From: Massilia sp. R2A-15
GTDB lineage: Bacteria > Pseudomonadota > Gammaproteobacteria > Burkholderiales > Burkholderiaceae_D
Length of the DNA: 64,000 nt
Direction: 5' to 3'
NCBI RefSeq assembly: GCF_030704305.1
Contig: NZ_CP131935.1
Coordinates: 1,054,001-1,118,000, forward strand
Made by a program: the position numbers and the translations under genes. Below are positions 1 through 8,007 of this stretch, piece after piece (position 1 is the first letter of the stretch; each line of letters begins with the position of its first letter). Below the pieces are notes generated by a model. It was not told the DNA's origin, ran no database searches, and was given only the letters and a program-made list of their open reading frames with translations.

Positions 1-2
1 AC

Positions 3-722
3 GCCGCCGCGGCCAAGCGTGAGAGCCTCGACACGATCGACCGCCTGGCCTACATCGCCAAGCAGAAGATCGCGACGGCGCGCCAGGTGGCCAGCCAGAA
101 GGCGGCCGAAGCCGACATCGCCAATTCGGGCCGCCAGCGCGACCGCCTGCAGCTCGAGGCGCGCACCATCGAGGCCAACAAAGCCAGGGACGAGGCCGAC
201 CGCGCCAAGGCCGACGCCAATGCCGCCCAGGCCAGCGCCGAGGACGCCCAGCGCAAGGCGATGAACGCCGAGGCCCAGACCCGCGAAGCGCAGGCCCGCG
301 CGGCCCAGCTCGAAGCCCAGATGGCCGACCTGCAGGCGAAGAAAACCGAGCGCGGCATGATCATCACGATCGGCGACGTGCTGTTCGATACCGACCAGGC
401 GCGCCTGAAACCGAATGGCGTGGCCACCGTGCAGAAGCTGGCCGACGTATTGAATCAGAACCCGGCGCGCACCGTGCTGGTCGAAGGGTTTACCGACAGC
501 ACCGGCACGGCCGCGCACAACCAGGACTTGTCCGAACGCCGCGCCGGCGCCGTCGCCAGCGCCTTGTCCGGCATGGGCATTGCGCGCGACCGCATCGCGA
601 TGCGCGGCTACGGCCAGTCGTATCCGGTGGCCAGCAACGATTCGGCCAGCAACCGCCAGCTGAATCGCCGCGTGGAAATCGTGCTCTCGAACGAAGGTGC
701 GGCAATTCCGCCGCGCCGTTAA
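3..722 (+). CDS. OmpA-family protein, C-terminal part (runs off left edge)
   Basis: The reading frame is open from the first bases, so the gene starts upstream of the window. The visible part is a long Ala/Arg/Glu/Lys-rich, probably coiled-coil stretch, followed by an OmpA C-terminal peptidoglycan-binding domain. That domain begins near GDVLFDTDQARL and contains VEGFTDSTG and NRRVEIVL. This layout fits envelope proteins with a DUF4398-like helical part plus an OmpA domain that ties the outer membrane to the cell wall. The N-terminal targeting signal cannot be seen. A ferritin-like gene follows 30 bp downstream on the same strand, so co-transcription is possible. Confidence 0.85.
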   Translation, partial: AAAAKRESLDTIDRLAYIAKQKIATARQVASQKAAEADIANSGRQRDRLQLEARTIEANKARDEADRAKADANAAQASAEDAQRKAMNAEAQTREAQARAAQLEAQMADLQAKKTERGMIITIGDVLFDTDQARLKPNGVATVQKLADVLNQNPARTVLVEGFTDSTGTAAHNQDLSERRAGAVASALSGMGIARDRIAMRGYGQSYPVASNDSASNRQLNRRVEIVLSNEGAAIPPRR

Positions 723-752
723 AGGCTGAAGTTTTTGAACAAGGAAATCATC

Positions 753-1292
753 ATGGAACAGAATCAATCGAACCTGGCGCATGGCTTCGACAAAGAGGCT
801 ATCCGGAAAGCCGCCGCCAACCTGGACGACGGCGCCGTCACCGACGGCTACCAGGCCGACCGCGAGGCGGTGATCCGCATGCTCAACGACGCGCTGGCCA
901 CCGAGCTGGTGTGCGTGCTGCGCTACAAGCGTCACTACTTCACCGTCAGCGGTCGCGGCAACGGCCAGGTCAAGGCCGAATTCCTCGAGCACGCAACCCA
1001 GGAGCAGGAGCACGCCGACTGGCTGGCCGAGCGCATCGTCCAGCTCAATGGTTCGCCGGACTTCAATCCGGCCTCGCTGGTCGCGCGCAGTCATGCCGAA
1101 TATGACGATTCGGATGACGTCAACGCGATGATCCGCGCCAACCTGATCGCCGAGCGCGTGGCGATCGAATCGTACCGCCAGATGATCGCGGCGATCGGCG
1201 ACAAGGATCCGACCACGCGCAACCTGCTGATCGAAATCATGGCCGTCGAGGAAGAGCATGCCGACGACATGCGCGACCTGCTGCCGAAATAA
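753..1292 (+). CDS. Ferritin-like (bacterioferritin/Dps-type) protein
   Basis: A 179-residue all-helical protein with the two-half ferritin pattern: LATELVCVLRYKRHY, then EFLEHATQEQEHADWLAERI, then RANLIAERVAIESYRQMI and EIMAVEEEHADDMRDLL. The repeated E..EH motifs are the expected carboxylate/His ligands of a di-iron centre. Family members store or detoxify iron in the cytoplasm. The ATG at 753 is preferred over a TTG 18 bases upstream because AAGGA sits at a proper distance before it. It lies between the OmpA-type gene and a DUF883 gene in a same-strand stress/envelope group. Confidence 0.85.
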   Translation: MEQNQSNLAHGFDKEAIRKAAANLDDGAVTDGYQADREAVIRMLNDALATELVCVLRYKRHYFTVSGRGNGQVKAEFLEHATQEQEHADWLAERIVQLNGSPDFNPASLVARSHAEYDDSDDVNAMIRANLIAERVAIESYRQMIAAIGDKDPTTRNLLIEIMAVEEEHADDMRDLLPK

Positions 1293-1331
1293 TTGAACGA
1301 AACCCCACCACCCACCACAAGGAGAATCATC

Positions 1332-1688
1332 ATGATGGACAACACCACCCGCAATGCCACCAACGCCGCTTCGTCGGCCGCCTCGTCGGTGTCGAGCTCC
1401 CTGAGCGACGCCCAGACCGATGTCAAGACGCTGGTCAAGGACGCCCAGTCGCTGCTGACCGCGGCCGCCGCACTGACCGGCGAGAAAGCCGACGACCTGC
1501 GCAAGCGCGGCATGGAACTGCTGGACGTGGCAATGAAGAAGGCGGGCGAGGTGCAGGGCCAGGCGCTGGTCAAGGGCAAGGAACTGGCCAAGACCGCCGA
1601 CACCTACGTGCAGGACAACCCATGGCGCACCGTGGCCGCCGCTGCGGGCGTGGGCCTGCTGGTGGGCGTGATCCTGGGCCGCAAATAA
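1332..1688 (+). CDS. DUF883 (ElaB/YgaM/YqjD) membrane-anchored protein
   Basis: A protein of about 118 residues with a Ser/Ala-rich N-terminus, an amphipathic helical middle (DVKTLVKDAQSLLTAAAALT) and one C-terminal hydrophobic segment ending in the family's GLLVGVILGRK-like tail. In Escherichia coli the YqjD family is inner-membrane anchored and binds ribosomes in stationary phase; that role is family knowledge, not visible here. AAGGAGAA lies just before the ATG; a second ATG is one codon later. The next genes encode a holin-like membrane protein and a YqjK-like protein, matching the yqjD-yqjE-yqjK arrangement. Confidence 0.85.
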   Translation: MMDNTTRNATNAASSAASSVSSSLSDAQTDVKTLVKDAQSLLTAAAALTGEKADDLRKRGMELLDVAMKKAGEVQGQALVKGKELAKTADTYVQDNPWRTVAAAAGVGLLVGVILGRK

Positions 1689-1706
1689 ACCACGCCGGGA
1701 GCAGCC

Positions 1707-2093
1707 ATGGAAAAAGTTGAAACTATCGTTCATGGCCCCGGTCTCATGGGTGGCCTGACGGGCCTTGCGAAGAACCTGTTCGGCCTGCTGGTGTCGCGCG
1801 TCGAACTGGCGGCGCTCGAGCTGTCGGAGGTGCGCAACCACGTGATCGAACTGGTGGCGATCTTCGCCGGCGCCGCGCTGGCCGTCTGGTTCGCTCTCGC
1901 CTACGGCACCGCCACCATCGTGGCGCTGGCGTGGGAATCGATGGGATGGAAGATCCTGCTGATCATGTTCGGGGTGTTCGCCGTCATCACCGCCGGCCTG
2001 GTCTGGAAGGGAATGTCGATGCTCAAGCAGGGCAAGCTGGCGTTCCCGGAAACGATGAACGAACTGAAGAACGATCGCGAGATGCTGCTGTAA
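1707..2093 (+). CDS. Phage-holin superfamily/YqjE-like inner-membrane protein
   Basis: A 128-residue protein with a short N-terminal amphipathic part (GLAKNLFGLLVSRVELAALELSEV) and two hydrophobic segments (around residues 48-75 and 82-103). This is the layout of the Phage_holin_3_6/YqjE family. It is encoded 18 bp after the DUF883 gene and 24 bp before the next ORF, so the three genes form an operon. The function in non-phage settings is unknown; membrane association and stress expression are the usual inferences. The name 'holin' reflects topology and is not evidence of prophage. Confidence 0.8.
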   Translation: MEKVETIVHGPGLMGGLTGLAKNLFGLLVSRVELAALELSEVRNHVIELVAIFAGAALAVWFALAYGTATIVALAWESMGWKILLIMFGVFAVITAGLVWKGMSMLKQGKLAFPETMNELKNDREMLL

Positions 2094-2117
2094 GCGGCAT
2101 TGACACCAGGAGCTGGC

Positions 2118-2492
2118 ATGGAAACACAAACCGTAGAAATCAAGGACCAGCGCACCGACAAGGAGCGCAAGGAAGAACTGATCCGCCAGGGCGAGTTCTA
2201 TCGTATCGGTGTGGTGCACTCGAAGGCGCAGGTCAAGCAGGCCGCGCGGCCGGAAGCGCTGTTCCATTCGGCCATCGACCACGCGACCTGGTCGCTGCGC
2301 TCCAAGGTCGACAGCCTGCTCAAGCCGTCTGGCGCCAACGTGGCGACAATGCTGCCGTTCGCGCTGAAGATCATCCAGTTTGTCCGGCATCGGCGGATGG
2401 GCAAGGCGGCGCTGGGCGTGACGGTGCTGCTCGGTGCGGCAGGGGCCTACCTGCAGTACCGCCGCACGCATCCGGATACGACCGCGTACTGA
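2118..2492 (+). CDS. YqjK-like small membrane-associated protein
   Basis: A 124-residue protein with a charged N-terminus (KDQRTDKERKEELIRQGEFYRIGV), an Ala/Lys helical middle and a C-terminal hydrophobic stretch (KAALGVTVLLGAAGAYLQY). The ATG at 2118 follows CAGGAGC; an upstream TTG in frame has no better site. Third in the DUF883-holin-like operon, the position occupied by yqjK-like genes elsewhere. Sequence similarity to YqjK is weak, so the name rests mostly on context and size. A strong terminator follows at 2544. Confidence 0.65.
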   Translation: METQTVEIKDQRTDKERKEELIRQGEFYRIGVVHSKAQVKQAARPEALFHSAIDHATWSLRSKVDSLLKPSGANVATMLPFALKIIQFVRHRRMGKAALGVTVLLGAAGAYLQYRRTHPDTTAY

Positions 2493-2543
2493 TTTGATGG
2501 TGCAGCCGGCGCAGACCGGAAACTAGTAAAATGGTGGGGCTTG

Positions 2544-2581
2544 AGCGGCGTCGCGATCAATGATTCGACGCCGCTTTTTTT
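2544..2581 (+). terminator. Rho-independent terminator of the DUF883 operon
   Basis: A 10-bp perfect stem (AGCGGCGTCG pairing with CGACGCCGCT) with a 12-base loop is followed directly by a run of T. It ends the operon that finishes at 2492. Confidence 0.9.
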
Positions 2582-2598
2582 GACCTCACCGTTAGTGT

Positions 2599-2689
2599 GT
2601 CGTACCTGCGCAGGCAGGTACCTATACTGAGCTGGCAAGGCCGGTAAAGCGTATTCAGCATGGGCACCTGCCTGCGCAGGTACGACAAC
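2599..2689. repeat. Family B repeat (REP-like hairpin doublet), copy 1
   Basis: The left arm starts GTCGTACCTGCGCAGG and is itself a hairpin. The right arm is the inverted counterpart, ending CCTGCGCAGGTACGAC, and an ACTGAGC / TTCAGCAT motif lies inside each arm. The same doublet recurs near 25651, 29429, 36431 and 54759. It sits between an operon terminator and the patatin gene. Confidence 0.85.
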
Positions 2690-2703
2690 CTTATCGGGAC
2701 CTC

Positions 2704-3852
2704 ATGAAAACCAATCCCCTCAATCCGGACAAGCTGCGCATCGTGCTGGTGCTGCAGGGCGGTGGCGCGCTAGGCGCCTATCAGGCCGGCGTCTACCAGG
2801 CGCTGCACGAGCACGACCTGGCGCCCGACTGGATTGTCGGCACCTCGATCGGCGCCATCAACGCGGCCCTGATCGCGGGCAACCAGCCGGCGGACCGGCT
2901 GGCGCGGGTCAAGGCGTTCTGGGACCGGGTTGCCCATCCCGACCGGATCGACATGGCGCAGGTGAGCGACGAGCAGCGCCGCTCCAACATCTGGATGAAC
3001 ACGCTCGACACAGTGATGCGCGGCGCGCCGGGCTTTTTTACGCCGCGCTATTTCAGCGGCTTCGCGGCCGGCCTGCCGGTGGCGCCGGAGGCCGCGTCCT
3101 ACTACGACACCACGCCGCTGCGCGCGACGCTCGAGGAGCTGGTCGATTTCGACTACCTGAACGAGCCTGGCGGGATCCGCCTGACCGTCAATGCGGTCAA
3201 GGTCTGCACGGGCGAGCTGGTGCATTTCGACAGCATCAACGGCGAGCTGTCGGCCGACCACGTGCGCGCCAGCGGCAGCCTGCCGCCGGCTTTCCCGCCG
3301 GTGCGTATCGACGGCGACCTGTACTGGGACGGCGGCCTGTATTCGAACACGCCGCTCGAATCGGTGCTGGCCGAACTGCCCGAGGGCGACACGCTGTGCT
3401 TCCTGGTCGACCTGTGGAGCGCACACGGCGCCGAGCCGGCAACGATGGAGGAGGTGAGCACGCGCCAGAAGGACGTGACGTACGCCTCGCGCACGCAGCG
3501 ACACATCGACGACTACGTCAGTACCTACACGATGCAGCAGAAGCTGCGGCAGTTGTACGCGCGCCTGCCGGAAGGGGCGCGCAGCGCGGCCGACCGCCAG
3601 GAGCTGGCCGCGCTGGGCGCCGACGCCACCTTGCACATCGTGCGCCTGCCGTACGCCGGCACCGACTGGCACATGGCCGCCAAGGACGTGAATTTTTCAA
3701 AAGGATCGATCGAGTGGCGCTGGGATCAGGGCTACCGCGATGCGCTGCGCGCGCTGAAGCACGCGGGCTGGCTGCGTTCTTACAGTGAAGACACCGCGGT
3801 GGTGGTGCATGAATTGCCGACCCACGACGTGGGCAGCCGCCAGGCCGATTGA
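2704..3852 (+). CDS. Patatin-like phospholipase (RssA-type)
   Basis: A 382-residue predicted serine lipid acyl hydrolase. The patatin signatures are in order: the oxyanion-hole glycine run LQGGGALGAYQAG (residues 18-29), the nucleophile elbow GTSIG with Ser48, and the Asp of the catalytic dyad in WDGGLYSNTP (Asp209). The C-terminal extension (KDVNFSKGSIEWRWDQGY) is typical of the DUF3734-bearing patatins of proteobacteria. No signal peptide, so cytoplasmic or membrane-peripheral. It hydrolyses ester bonds of phospholipids or acyl-lipids by family knowledge; substrate is unknown. Confidence 0.92.
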   Translation: MKTNPLNPDKLRIVLVLQGGGALGAYQAGVYQALHEHDLAPDWIVGTSIGAINAALIAGNQPADRLARVKAFWDRVAHPDRIDMAQVSDEQRRSNIWMNTLDTVMRGAPGFFTPRYFSGFAAGLPVAPEAASYYDTTPLRATLEELVDFDYLNEPGGIRLTVNAVKVCTGELVHFDSINGELSADHVRASGSLPPAFPPVRIDGDLYWDGGLYSNTPLESVLAELPEGDTLCFLVDLWSAHGAEPATMEEVSTRQKDVTYASRTQRHIDDYVSTYTMQQKLRQLYARLPEGARSAADRQELAALGADATLHIVRLPYAGTDWHMAAKDVNFSKGSIEWRWDQGYRDALRALKHAGWLRSYSEDTAVVVHELPTHDVGSRQAD

Positions 3853-4004
3853 GCACCCGGAAAACACCTCCACTTGCCATGTTAACAACCTAAGCCGTAC
3901 ACTGCTCGGCGGACCCGCAATCGGCCATAAGGGCACGTGCGTCGCGCGTAGTTGCGCCCCGTAGAGGAATTACATCGTCAATAAATCGAACTGAGGACAT
4001 AGCC

Positions 4005-4232
4005 TTGCCTATTCATTACCATCTGACATTTCCTCTGATGATCACAGTAGCATCCGTGGGAGCGGTCTTATCCATGATCGCGGCCCGCAATAGCAGCGGC
4101 CCGTGGTTTTTGCCGCTGTGGTCTCGCAAGCGCGACAGCTTTACAGCAACCGGGTGGCGTTACCGCACCTGGTCGGTGTGGTGTGGTTATATCTTCATTG
4201 CTGTCGCAGCGGCCGATCAGCTGTTTGGTTAG
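4005..4232 (+). CDS. Small two-helix membrane protein, unknown function
   Basis: A 75-residue ORF with two hydrophobic segments (about residues 9-27 and 57-73) separated by a basic loop (WSRKRDSFTATGWRYR). The only start in a good position is TTG at 4005, with GAGGA 7 bases upstream. The protein is not recognised. It begins a short run of AT-richer genes (4005-5336) whose base and codon usage differs from the flanking genes, hinting at separate origin. Coding status rests on the ribosome-binding site and sensible topology only. Confidence 0.5.
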   Translation: MPIHYHLTFPLMITVASVGAVLSMIAARNSSGPWFLPLWSRKRDSFTATGWRYRTWSVWCGYIFIAVAAADQLFG

Positions 4233-4299
4233 CCACGGTGGTGCGCCGCTGTGCTGTTTTTAATAGTTTCAAACGTAGAAGGTTAAAAGATACTGGACG

Positions 4300-4725
4300 A
4301 TGAAAATGCGAATCGCAAAGAAGAGTCTGCTCATTGCGTTGTCACTGATCGGCTGCGCAACGGTTCTATATTTGACCGCTTTATCTATTCTTCACGTAGT
4401 GCGAAATGGCGCTCCCGACAAGCAGACCGAGTTGTTTTCCCCTCTGGGGCCCTACCGGATTGTCATCACCGAACAGCTTGCGGGATCTCCAGGTTCGGTG
4501 TGTATCAAGCAGGTGTACGTTTTGCCAGCGCGTGCGAAATTCGACAGGAACGACACGGATAACGAAATATTTACTGGGGCATGCGACGGATTAGTCGCCC
4601 TCAACTGGACCGGCGACCGAGTGGAAGGGGACATCGTGTTTAGCAGAGCTGCTGATGGTGTGAAGTCTCAGTTGAAAAGTTACGGGGCGGATGGGCAGGT
4701 CAAAGTCATATGGGCAGCGCATTGA
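4300..4725 (+). CDS. Membrane-anchored hypothetical protein
   Basis: A 141-residue protein with a single N-terminal hydrophobic helix (SLLIALSLIGCATVLYLTALSIL) followed by a probably periplasmic domain with two cysteines (SVCIKQVY and TGACDGL) that could form a disulfide. Not recognised. It lies between two other small membrane proteins in an AT-richer patch. Codon use (many ATA, TTG, AAA) differs from neighbours. A lipoprotein reading at LIGC is possible but the helix continues past that cysteine. Confidence 0.55.
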   Translation: MKMRIAKKSLLIALSLIGCATVLYLTALSILHVVRNGAPDKQTELFSPLGPYRIVITEQLAGSPGSVCIKQVYVLPARAKFDRNDTDNEIFTGACDGLVALNWTGDRVEGDIVFSRAADGVKSQLKSYGADGQVKVIWAAH

Positions 4726-4808
4726 ACGCTGCGTCGGTTCGGATGCATATTGGCCCTTGAGCAAGCAGCCCAATTGATCGAAGTTCCAAATGCGAGGATC
4801 GAATTCGT

Positions 4809-5336
4809 ATGGGCGCTAAGCCTTTCAATTTGAAAAAGACTCAGCGCTTCGGATGGCTATGTATCATCATCGCGCTGCCACTCGCCTACTACTCGCTGAT
4901 GACGGTCATCGACAAGGCAAGATCCAAAGCGTGGCCGGGCGCGGACGCAAAAGTCATCCAGACGGAGGCGTACAAGTCGACCAGAGCCGGAGCATATTGT
5001 TTCCAGCTGCGTTACCAATACGCGATCGCTGGCAAGGAATTTTCATCCACCCGGTGGACGTTGAAGAGCAGAGTCGCCTGTAACCGCGACAAGCACCTTG
5101 TCGATGCGGCGCTGGAACAGCTTCAGCCAGACGCCACGATCCGGATTCGCTACGACCCGACCGATCCGGGGAAGTCGTTCGTCGATCCTGAAGATGTAGA
5201 TTTCACCGACGTCTTTTATATCGTCCTGGCTTTCGGACTAATCGTCTACGGCCTGTTTGTCCCAAGGGCGTTAGCGCGGAAGAAGACAAAGCACCGGAGC
5301 GACGGCGCGCTTGCGGACGGCAGCGGCCTTTCCTGA
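4809..5336 (+). CDS. DUF3592 domain membrane protein
   Basis: A 175-residue protein with one transmembrane helix near the N-terminus (residues 14-32), a soluble middle containing WPGADAKVIQTE and VRYDPTDPG-like IRIRYDPTDPGKS, and a second helix near residues 136-152. The 'WP...G.V' start and 'Y.P.DP..S' end are the hallmarks of DUF3592. Function unknown in the family. It is the last of three AT-richer genes, tail-to-tail with the minus-strand group ending at 5359. Confidence 0.75.
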   Translation: MGAKPFNLKKTQRFGWLCIIIALPLAYYSLMTVIDKARSKAWPGADAKVIQTEAYKSTRAGAYCFQLRYQYAIAGKEFSSTRWTLKSRVACNRDKHLVDAALEQLQPDATIRIRYDPTDPGKSFVDPEDVDFTDVFYIVLAFGLIVYGLFVPRALARKKTKHRSDGALADGSGLS

Positions 5337-5358
5337 CAGCGGAACACGAAGTCTCAAT

Positions 5359-5616
5359 TCAGCGCTTGCTCTTCGCGCCGCTGCCGACCTCGCGCCAGTC
5401 GCCTTCGTGCAGTTCCACATTGAACTTGCGCGCTGCGGCGCGAATGCGCTTCCACGCTTCGTCCCGCTCCGCGTCGGTCACGTCCTCGACCTGTTTGAAG
5501 CGGGCGATGGCGTTGCGTACGTGGCTTGCGTCCTCGAGCGGTTCCTTGCGCTGTTTGGGAAACGCGAAGTGCTCTGTGGAGACTTCCTTCCTGTCTTCCT
5601 GATCCAGCTTGCTCAT
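5359..5616 (-). CDS. DUF6582-like small protein
   Basis: An 85-residue cytoplasmic protein. The pattern KLDQEDRKEVSTEHFAFP, followed by RKEPLEDASHVRNAIARF, matches the recurring 'ALP..R.YPI.D..HARNALAR' motif of DUF6582, which also occurs in phage and stress contexts. Its C-terminal part adds an EAWKRIRAAARKFNVELHE helix. No catalytic motif. It is 48 bp downstream of the secreted protein at 5665-6042 on the same strand. Confidence 0.65.
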   Translation of the reverse strand: MSKLDQEDRKEVSTEHFAFPKQRKEPLEDASHVRNAIARFKQVEDVTDAERDEAWKRIRAAARKFNVELHEGDWREVGSGAKSKR

Positions 5617-5664
5617 GAGGCCTCCTCGATATCGGTTGGTGAAAAGAAGTGGCTCGCTCGTGCC

Positions 5665-6042
5665 TTACTGCTGGAATTCGGCCATGACCTGGGCGCGGGC
5701 GCCGGCCATGTCTTGCTGATAGGTCGCGCGCGCGTCGCGCATGCAGGCGGCGCGTTCGCTGCCGGCCATCTTGCGGCAGGCGCCCTGTGATTCCTGCAGC
5801 GCGGCGCCGATTTCCTTTTGAAGGTTGCGCAGGCGCGCACCCATGCTTGGATTCTCGCGGAACCAGCGGGCCGGGTCGCCCTGGGCCATTTCGCGCGCCT
5901 GCTTGGCGGCGGTGGCGGGCGGCACGTTGGAGTCGGTCGATACGGGTTCCTGGCTCGTTTGTGCATGTGCGGCGCCGATCGCGGCGAGCAGGGCGCAGGC
6001 GCCAGCCAGGGCGCGCAAGGAAAACAGGTGAGGCTGTGTCAT
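5665..6042 (-). CDS. Secreted hypothetical protein
   Basis: A 125-residue protein with a clear Sec signal peptide ending in AAIGAAHA-QT (about residue 27). The mature part is helical and carries two cysteines in ACRKMAGSERAACMRDA, a spacing also seen in the secreted protein at 7024. Not recognised beyond that. The start ATG is preceded by AAGGAGC. Probably periplasmic. Its neighbours (DUF3309, glycine-zipper lipoprotein, BON lipoprotein) suggest an envelope-stress role, which is inference. Confidence 0.6.
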   Translation of the reverse strand: MTQPHLFSLRALAGACALLAAIGAAHAQTSQEPVSTDSNVPPATAAKQAREMAQGDPARWFRENPSMGARLRNLQKEIGAALQESQGACRKMAGSERAACMRDARATYQQDMAGARAQVMAEFQQ

Positions 6043-6070
6043 GGCAGCTCCTTATTGTTCTTGGATGCGA

Positions 6071-6098
6071 AAACAAAAGGCCGGCGCAAAGGCCGGCC
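6071..6098 (-). terminator. Rho-independent terminator after the DUF3309 gene
   Basis: On the minus strand GGCCGGC, a 6-base loop and GCCGGCC are followed by TTTTGTTT, just past the stop codon of the small gene at 6110. Confidence 0.75.
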
Positions 6099-6109
6099 AT
6101 CGGTGTTGC

Positions 6110-6262
6110 TTACAAGCGCCCGGTGACGAGCATGAAAATCAGCACCAGCACCAGAATGCCGGTGATGCTGACCGGGGCGTAACCCCAGTTGCGGCTGTGG
6201 TTCCAGGTTGGCAGCACGCCGATCAGCGCGAGGACAAGAATAATCAGCAGAATGGTTCCCAT
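6110..6262 (-). CDS. DUF3309 small hydrophobic protein
   Basis: A 50-residue protein below the usual ORF size cut-off. It starts with MGTILLIILVLALIGVLPTW, has NHSRNWGY in the middle and ends in a second hydrophobic stretch (GILVLVLIFMLVTG). This two-helix hairpin with a central 'P.W.HSR.WGY' motif is characteristic of DUF3309, common in proteobacteria and typically 50-55 residues. Function unknown. GGAGCC precedes the ATG and a terminator follows the stop. Confidence 0.85.
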   Translation of the reverse strand: MGTILLIILVLALIGVLPTWNHSRNWGYAPVSITGILVLVLIFMLVTGRL

Positions 6263-6338
6263 GGGAGGCTCCTAAAATAAATGCGGTGTTTCATGTGGTG
6301 GGAACAAGTACAGGGCCGGCCAGGCCGGCCCATCACGA

Positions 6339-6821
6339 TCAATAGCGGTAGACGCGGCCGTCGACCAGGCGCACGCGGTTGCCCACGCGCAGGTCATAGG
6401 CGCTGTCCTGGGTCACGCTGCGCCATTCGCCGTTGTCCATGCGAATATTGATCTGGTACATGTCCATGCCGTTCGCGTTGCGGTTCGCTTCGACGTTGTT
6501 GCCGATCGCCGCGCCGGCTACGCCGCCTGCGACGGTGGCCGCGGTACGGCCGCTGCCGCTGCCGACCTGGTTACCGACCAGCGCGCCGACGAGGCCGCCA
6601 ACGACTGCACCGGAGCCGCTGGTGCTGGCCGTGCCGCGCACTACCTGGATCGAATCGATCGTGCCGTAGCCCGACGAGACGTTGCTGGTGTAGCCCGAGT
6701 TGTAGCCGCTGTTGTAGCCGGCGTTGTTGTAGCCGTACGGGGTGGAGGTGGTGCTGGCGCAACCGCTCAAGACGGCGGTGCTGGCAACGATCAGTGCGGC
6801 AATGGTGTGAGTCGATTTCAT
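6339..6821 (-). CDS. Glycine-zipper 2TM outer-membrane lipoprotein (SlyB-like)
   Basis: A 160-residue lipoprotein: signal peptide with lipobox VLSGC, a Tyr/Asn/Gly-rich linker (NNAGYNSGYNSGYTS), then the glycine zipper SGAVVGGLVGALVGNQVGSG with a second zipper (VAGGVAGAAIGNNVE), and a C-terminal beta domain (YQINIRMDNGEWRSVTQD). This is the Rick_17kDa_Anti/SlyB architecture. The ATG at 6821 has CCAGGAGAA before it; a longer in-frame start would extend into the leader and is not supported. SlyB-type proteins stabilise the outer membrane under envelope stress. Confidence 0.88.
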   Translation of the reverse strand: MKSTHTIAALIVASTAVLSGCASTTSTPYGYNNAGYNSGYNSGYTSNVSSGYGTIDSIQVVRGTASTSGSGAVVGGLVGALVGNQVGSGSGRTAATVAGGVAGAAIGNNVEANRNANGMDMYQINIRMDNGEWRSVTQDSAYDLRVGNRVRLVDGRVYRY

Positions 6822-7023
6822 ATTGTTCTCCTGGCAAAAGTGTAGGTTCAGAATAGTCGGCAACATTTCCTCGGTCTGTGCGGTGCCGCACCCAGAAAGT
6901 GTTCATTTGACATTCCCGCCGCGGACCCGGCCGATTCCATATTGCAGTGTTCGGCAGCGTACAGAAGGGCTCCGTCTTTCCGCGTAAAACGGTAGCTAAT
7001 CGACACCAACGGAGCACACCATA

Positions 7024-7566
7024 ATGAAAAAAATTCACGCCATCATCATGCTTGCCGCCTTCTGCGGCGGCGCCCACGCCGCAGCCCCAACGCCCGAATC
7101 GAAGGCAGCCTACGCTCAGGCAAAGGACAATGCCGCGGTCGCCTACAAGGCCGCGCGGGCGCAATGCGACGCCATCACCGGCAACCCGAAAGACGTGTGC
7201 GTCGAGGAAGCGAAAGCGGCGCGCGTGCGCGCCGAGCAGGAGGCCGAAGCCTATTACAAGAACACGCTGAAGGCGTACACGGCGTCGCGCCTGAAGATCG
7301 CCTCGGCCAACTACGACCTCGACCGGGCCAAGTGCGGCGCGCTGGCCGGCAATGACAAGGACGTGTGCATCAGCCAGGCCAAGGCGGCGCTGGTGGCGGC
7401 GCAGGCCGACGCCAAGGCCGACAAGCGCGCGATCGAGGCGCGCGCCGATGCGCGTGAGGACAAGCGTACGGCGGAGTACAAGGTCGCGCGCGAAAAATGC
7501 GACGCGTTTGCCGGTGCGGCAAAGGACAGCTGCGTGTCGGCCGCCAAGACCCAGTTCGGCAAATAA
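7024..7566 (+). CDS. Secreted protein with three Cys-pair repeats
   Basis: A 180-residue protein with a Sec signal peptide (cleavage near GGAHA-AA). The mature part is Ala/Lys/Glu-rich and helical, with three repeats: CDAITGNPKDVCVEEAK, CGALAGNDKDVCISQAK and CDAFAGAAKDSCVSAAK. Each repeat has two cysteines spaced C-x10-C and an AK tail. The Cys pairs are likely disulfides in the periplasm. Related proteins in Oxalobacteraceae and Burkholderiales are uncharacterised. Divergent from the glycine-zipper gene upstream, so the 6822-7023 region holds both promoters. Confidence 0.75.
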   Translation: MKKIHAIIMLAAFCGGAHAAAPTPESKAAYAQAKDNAAVAYKAARAQCDAITGNPKDVCVEEAKAARVRAEQEAEAYYKNTLKAYTASRLKIASANYDLDRAKCGALAGNDKDVCISQAKAALVAAQADAKADKRAIEARADAREDKRTAEYKVAREKCDAFAGAAKDSCVSAAKTQFGK

Positions 7567-7620
7567 GCCGCGCGGTTTCATCGAACTTTTTTGACCACCA
7601 CCACCACCAGGAGTTCTATC

Positions 7621-7935
7621 ATGCACATCGCACGCCGCTTCGCTACCATGCTGTTTGCCGCTTCGCTCGTCGCCACCCTGGCCGGTTGTGCCTCCACCCC
7701 GACCAAGGAGGGCACCGGCGAGTACATCGACGACGCCGCCATCACCCTCAAGGTGAAAGCGTCGATCTTCAACGAGCCGACCCTGAAAGCAACCGAAATC
7801 AATGTCGAGACGTTCAAGGGCGACGTGCAGCTGTCGGGCTTCGTGGCCCAGCCTGAGGACGCCCAGAAGGCCGCCAACATCGCCCGCGGCGTCAAAGGTG
7901 TAGTATCGGTGAAGAACGACATCCGCGTTAAATAA
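7621..7935 (+). CDS. BON-domain lipoprotein
   Basis: A 104-residue protein with signal peptide and lipobox LAGC near residue 22, then one BON domain: DDAAITLKVKASIFNEPTLKATEINVETFKGDVQLSGFV, ending GVKGVVSVKNDIRVK. BON domains bind phospholipid surfaces and occur in OsmY and DolP-type envelope proteins. The ATG at 7621 is preferred because CAGGAG lies at good spacing; an upstream ACG/ATG reading would disrupt the signal peptide. Single BON copy, shorter than OsmY (two copies). Confidence 0.88.
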   Translation: MHIARRFATMLFAASLVATLAGCASTPTKEGTGEYIDDAAITLKVKASIFNEPTLKATEINVETFKGDVQLSGFVAQPEDAQKAANIARGVKGVVSVKNDIRVK

Positions 7936-8007
7936 CCCCGCTGTCCGCGCCTGCCCCGGTTTCGGGGCCGGTGATGTGGGCGGCGATTTTTTTTGTAAAG
8001 ATCACCG

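Noticed and set aside
1707..2093. Holin-like protein as a sign of prophage
   Set aside because: It is in the yqjD-yqjE-type operon; no phage genes or attachment sites are nearby.
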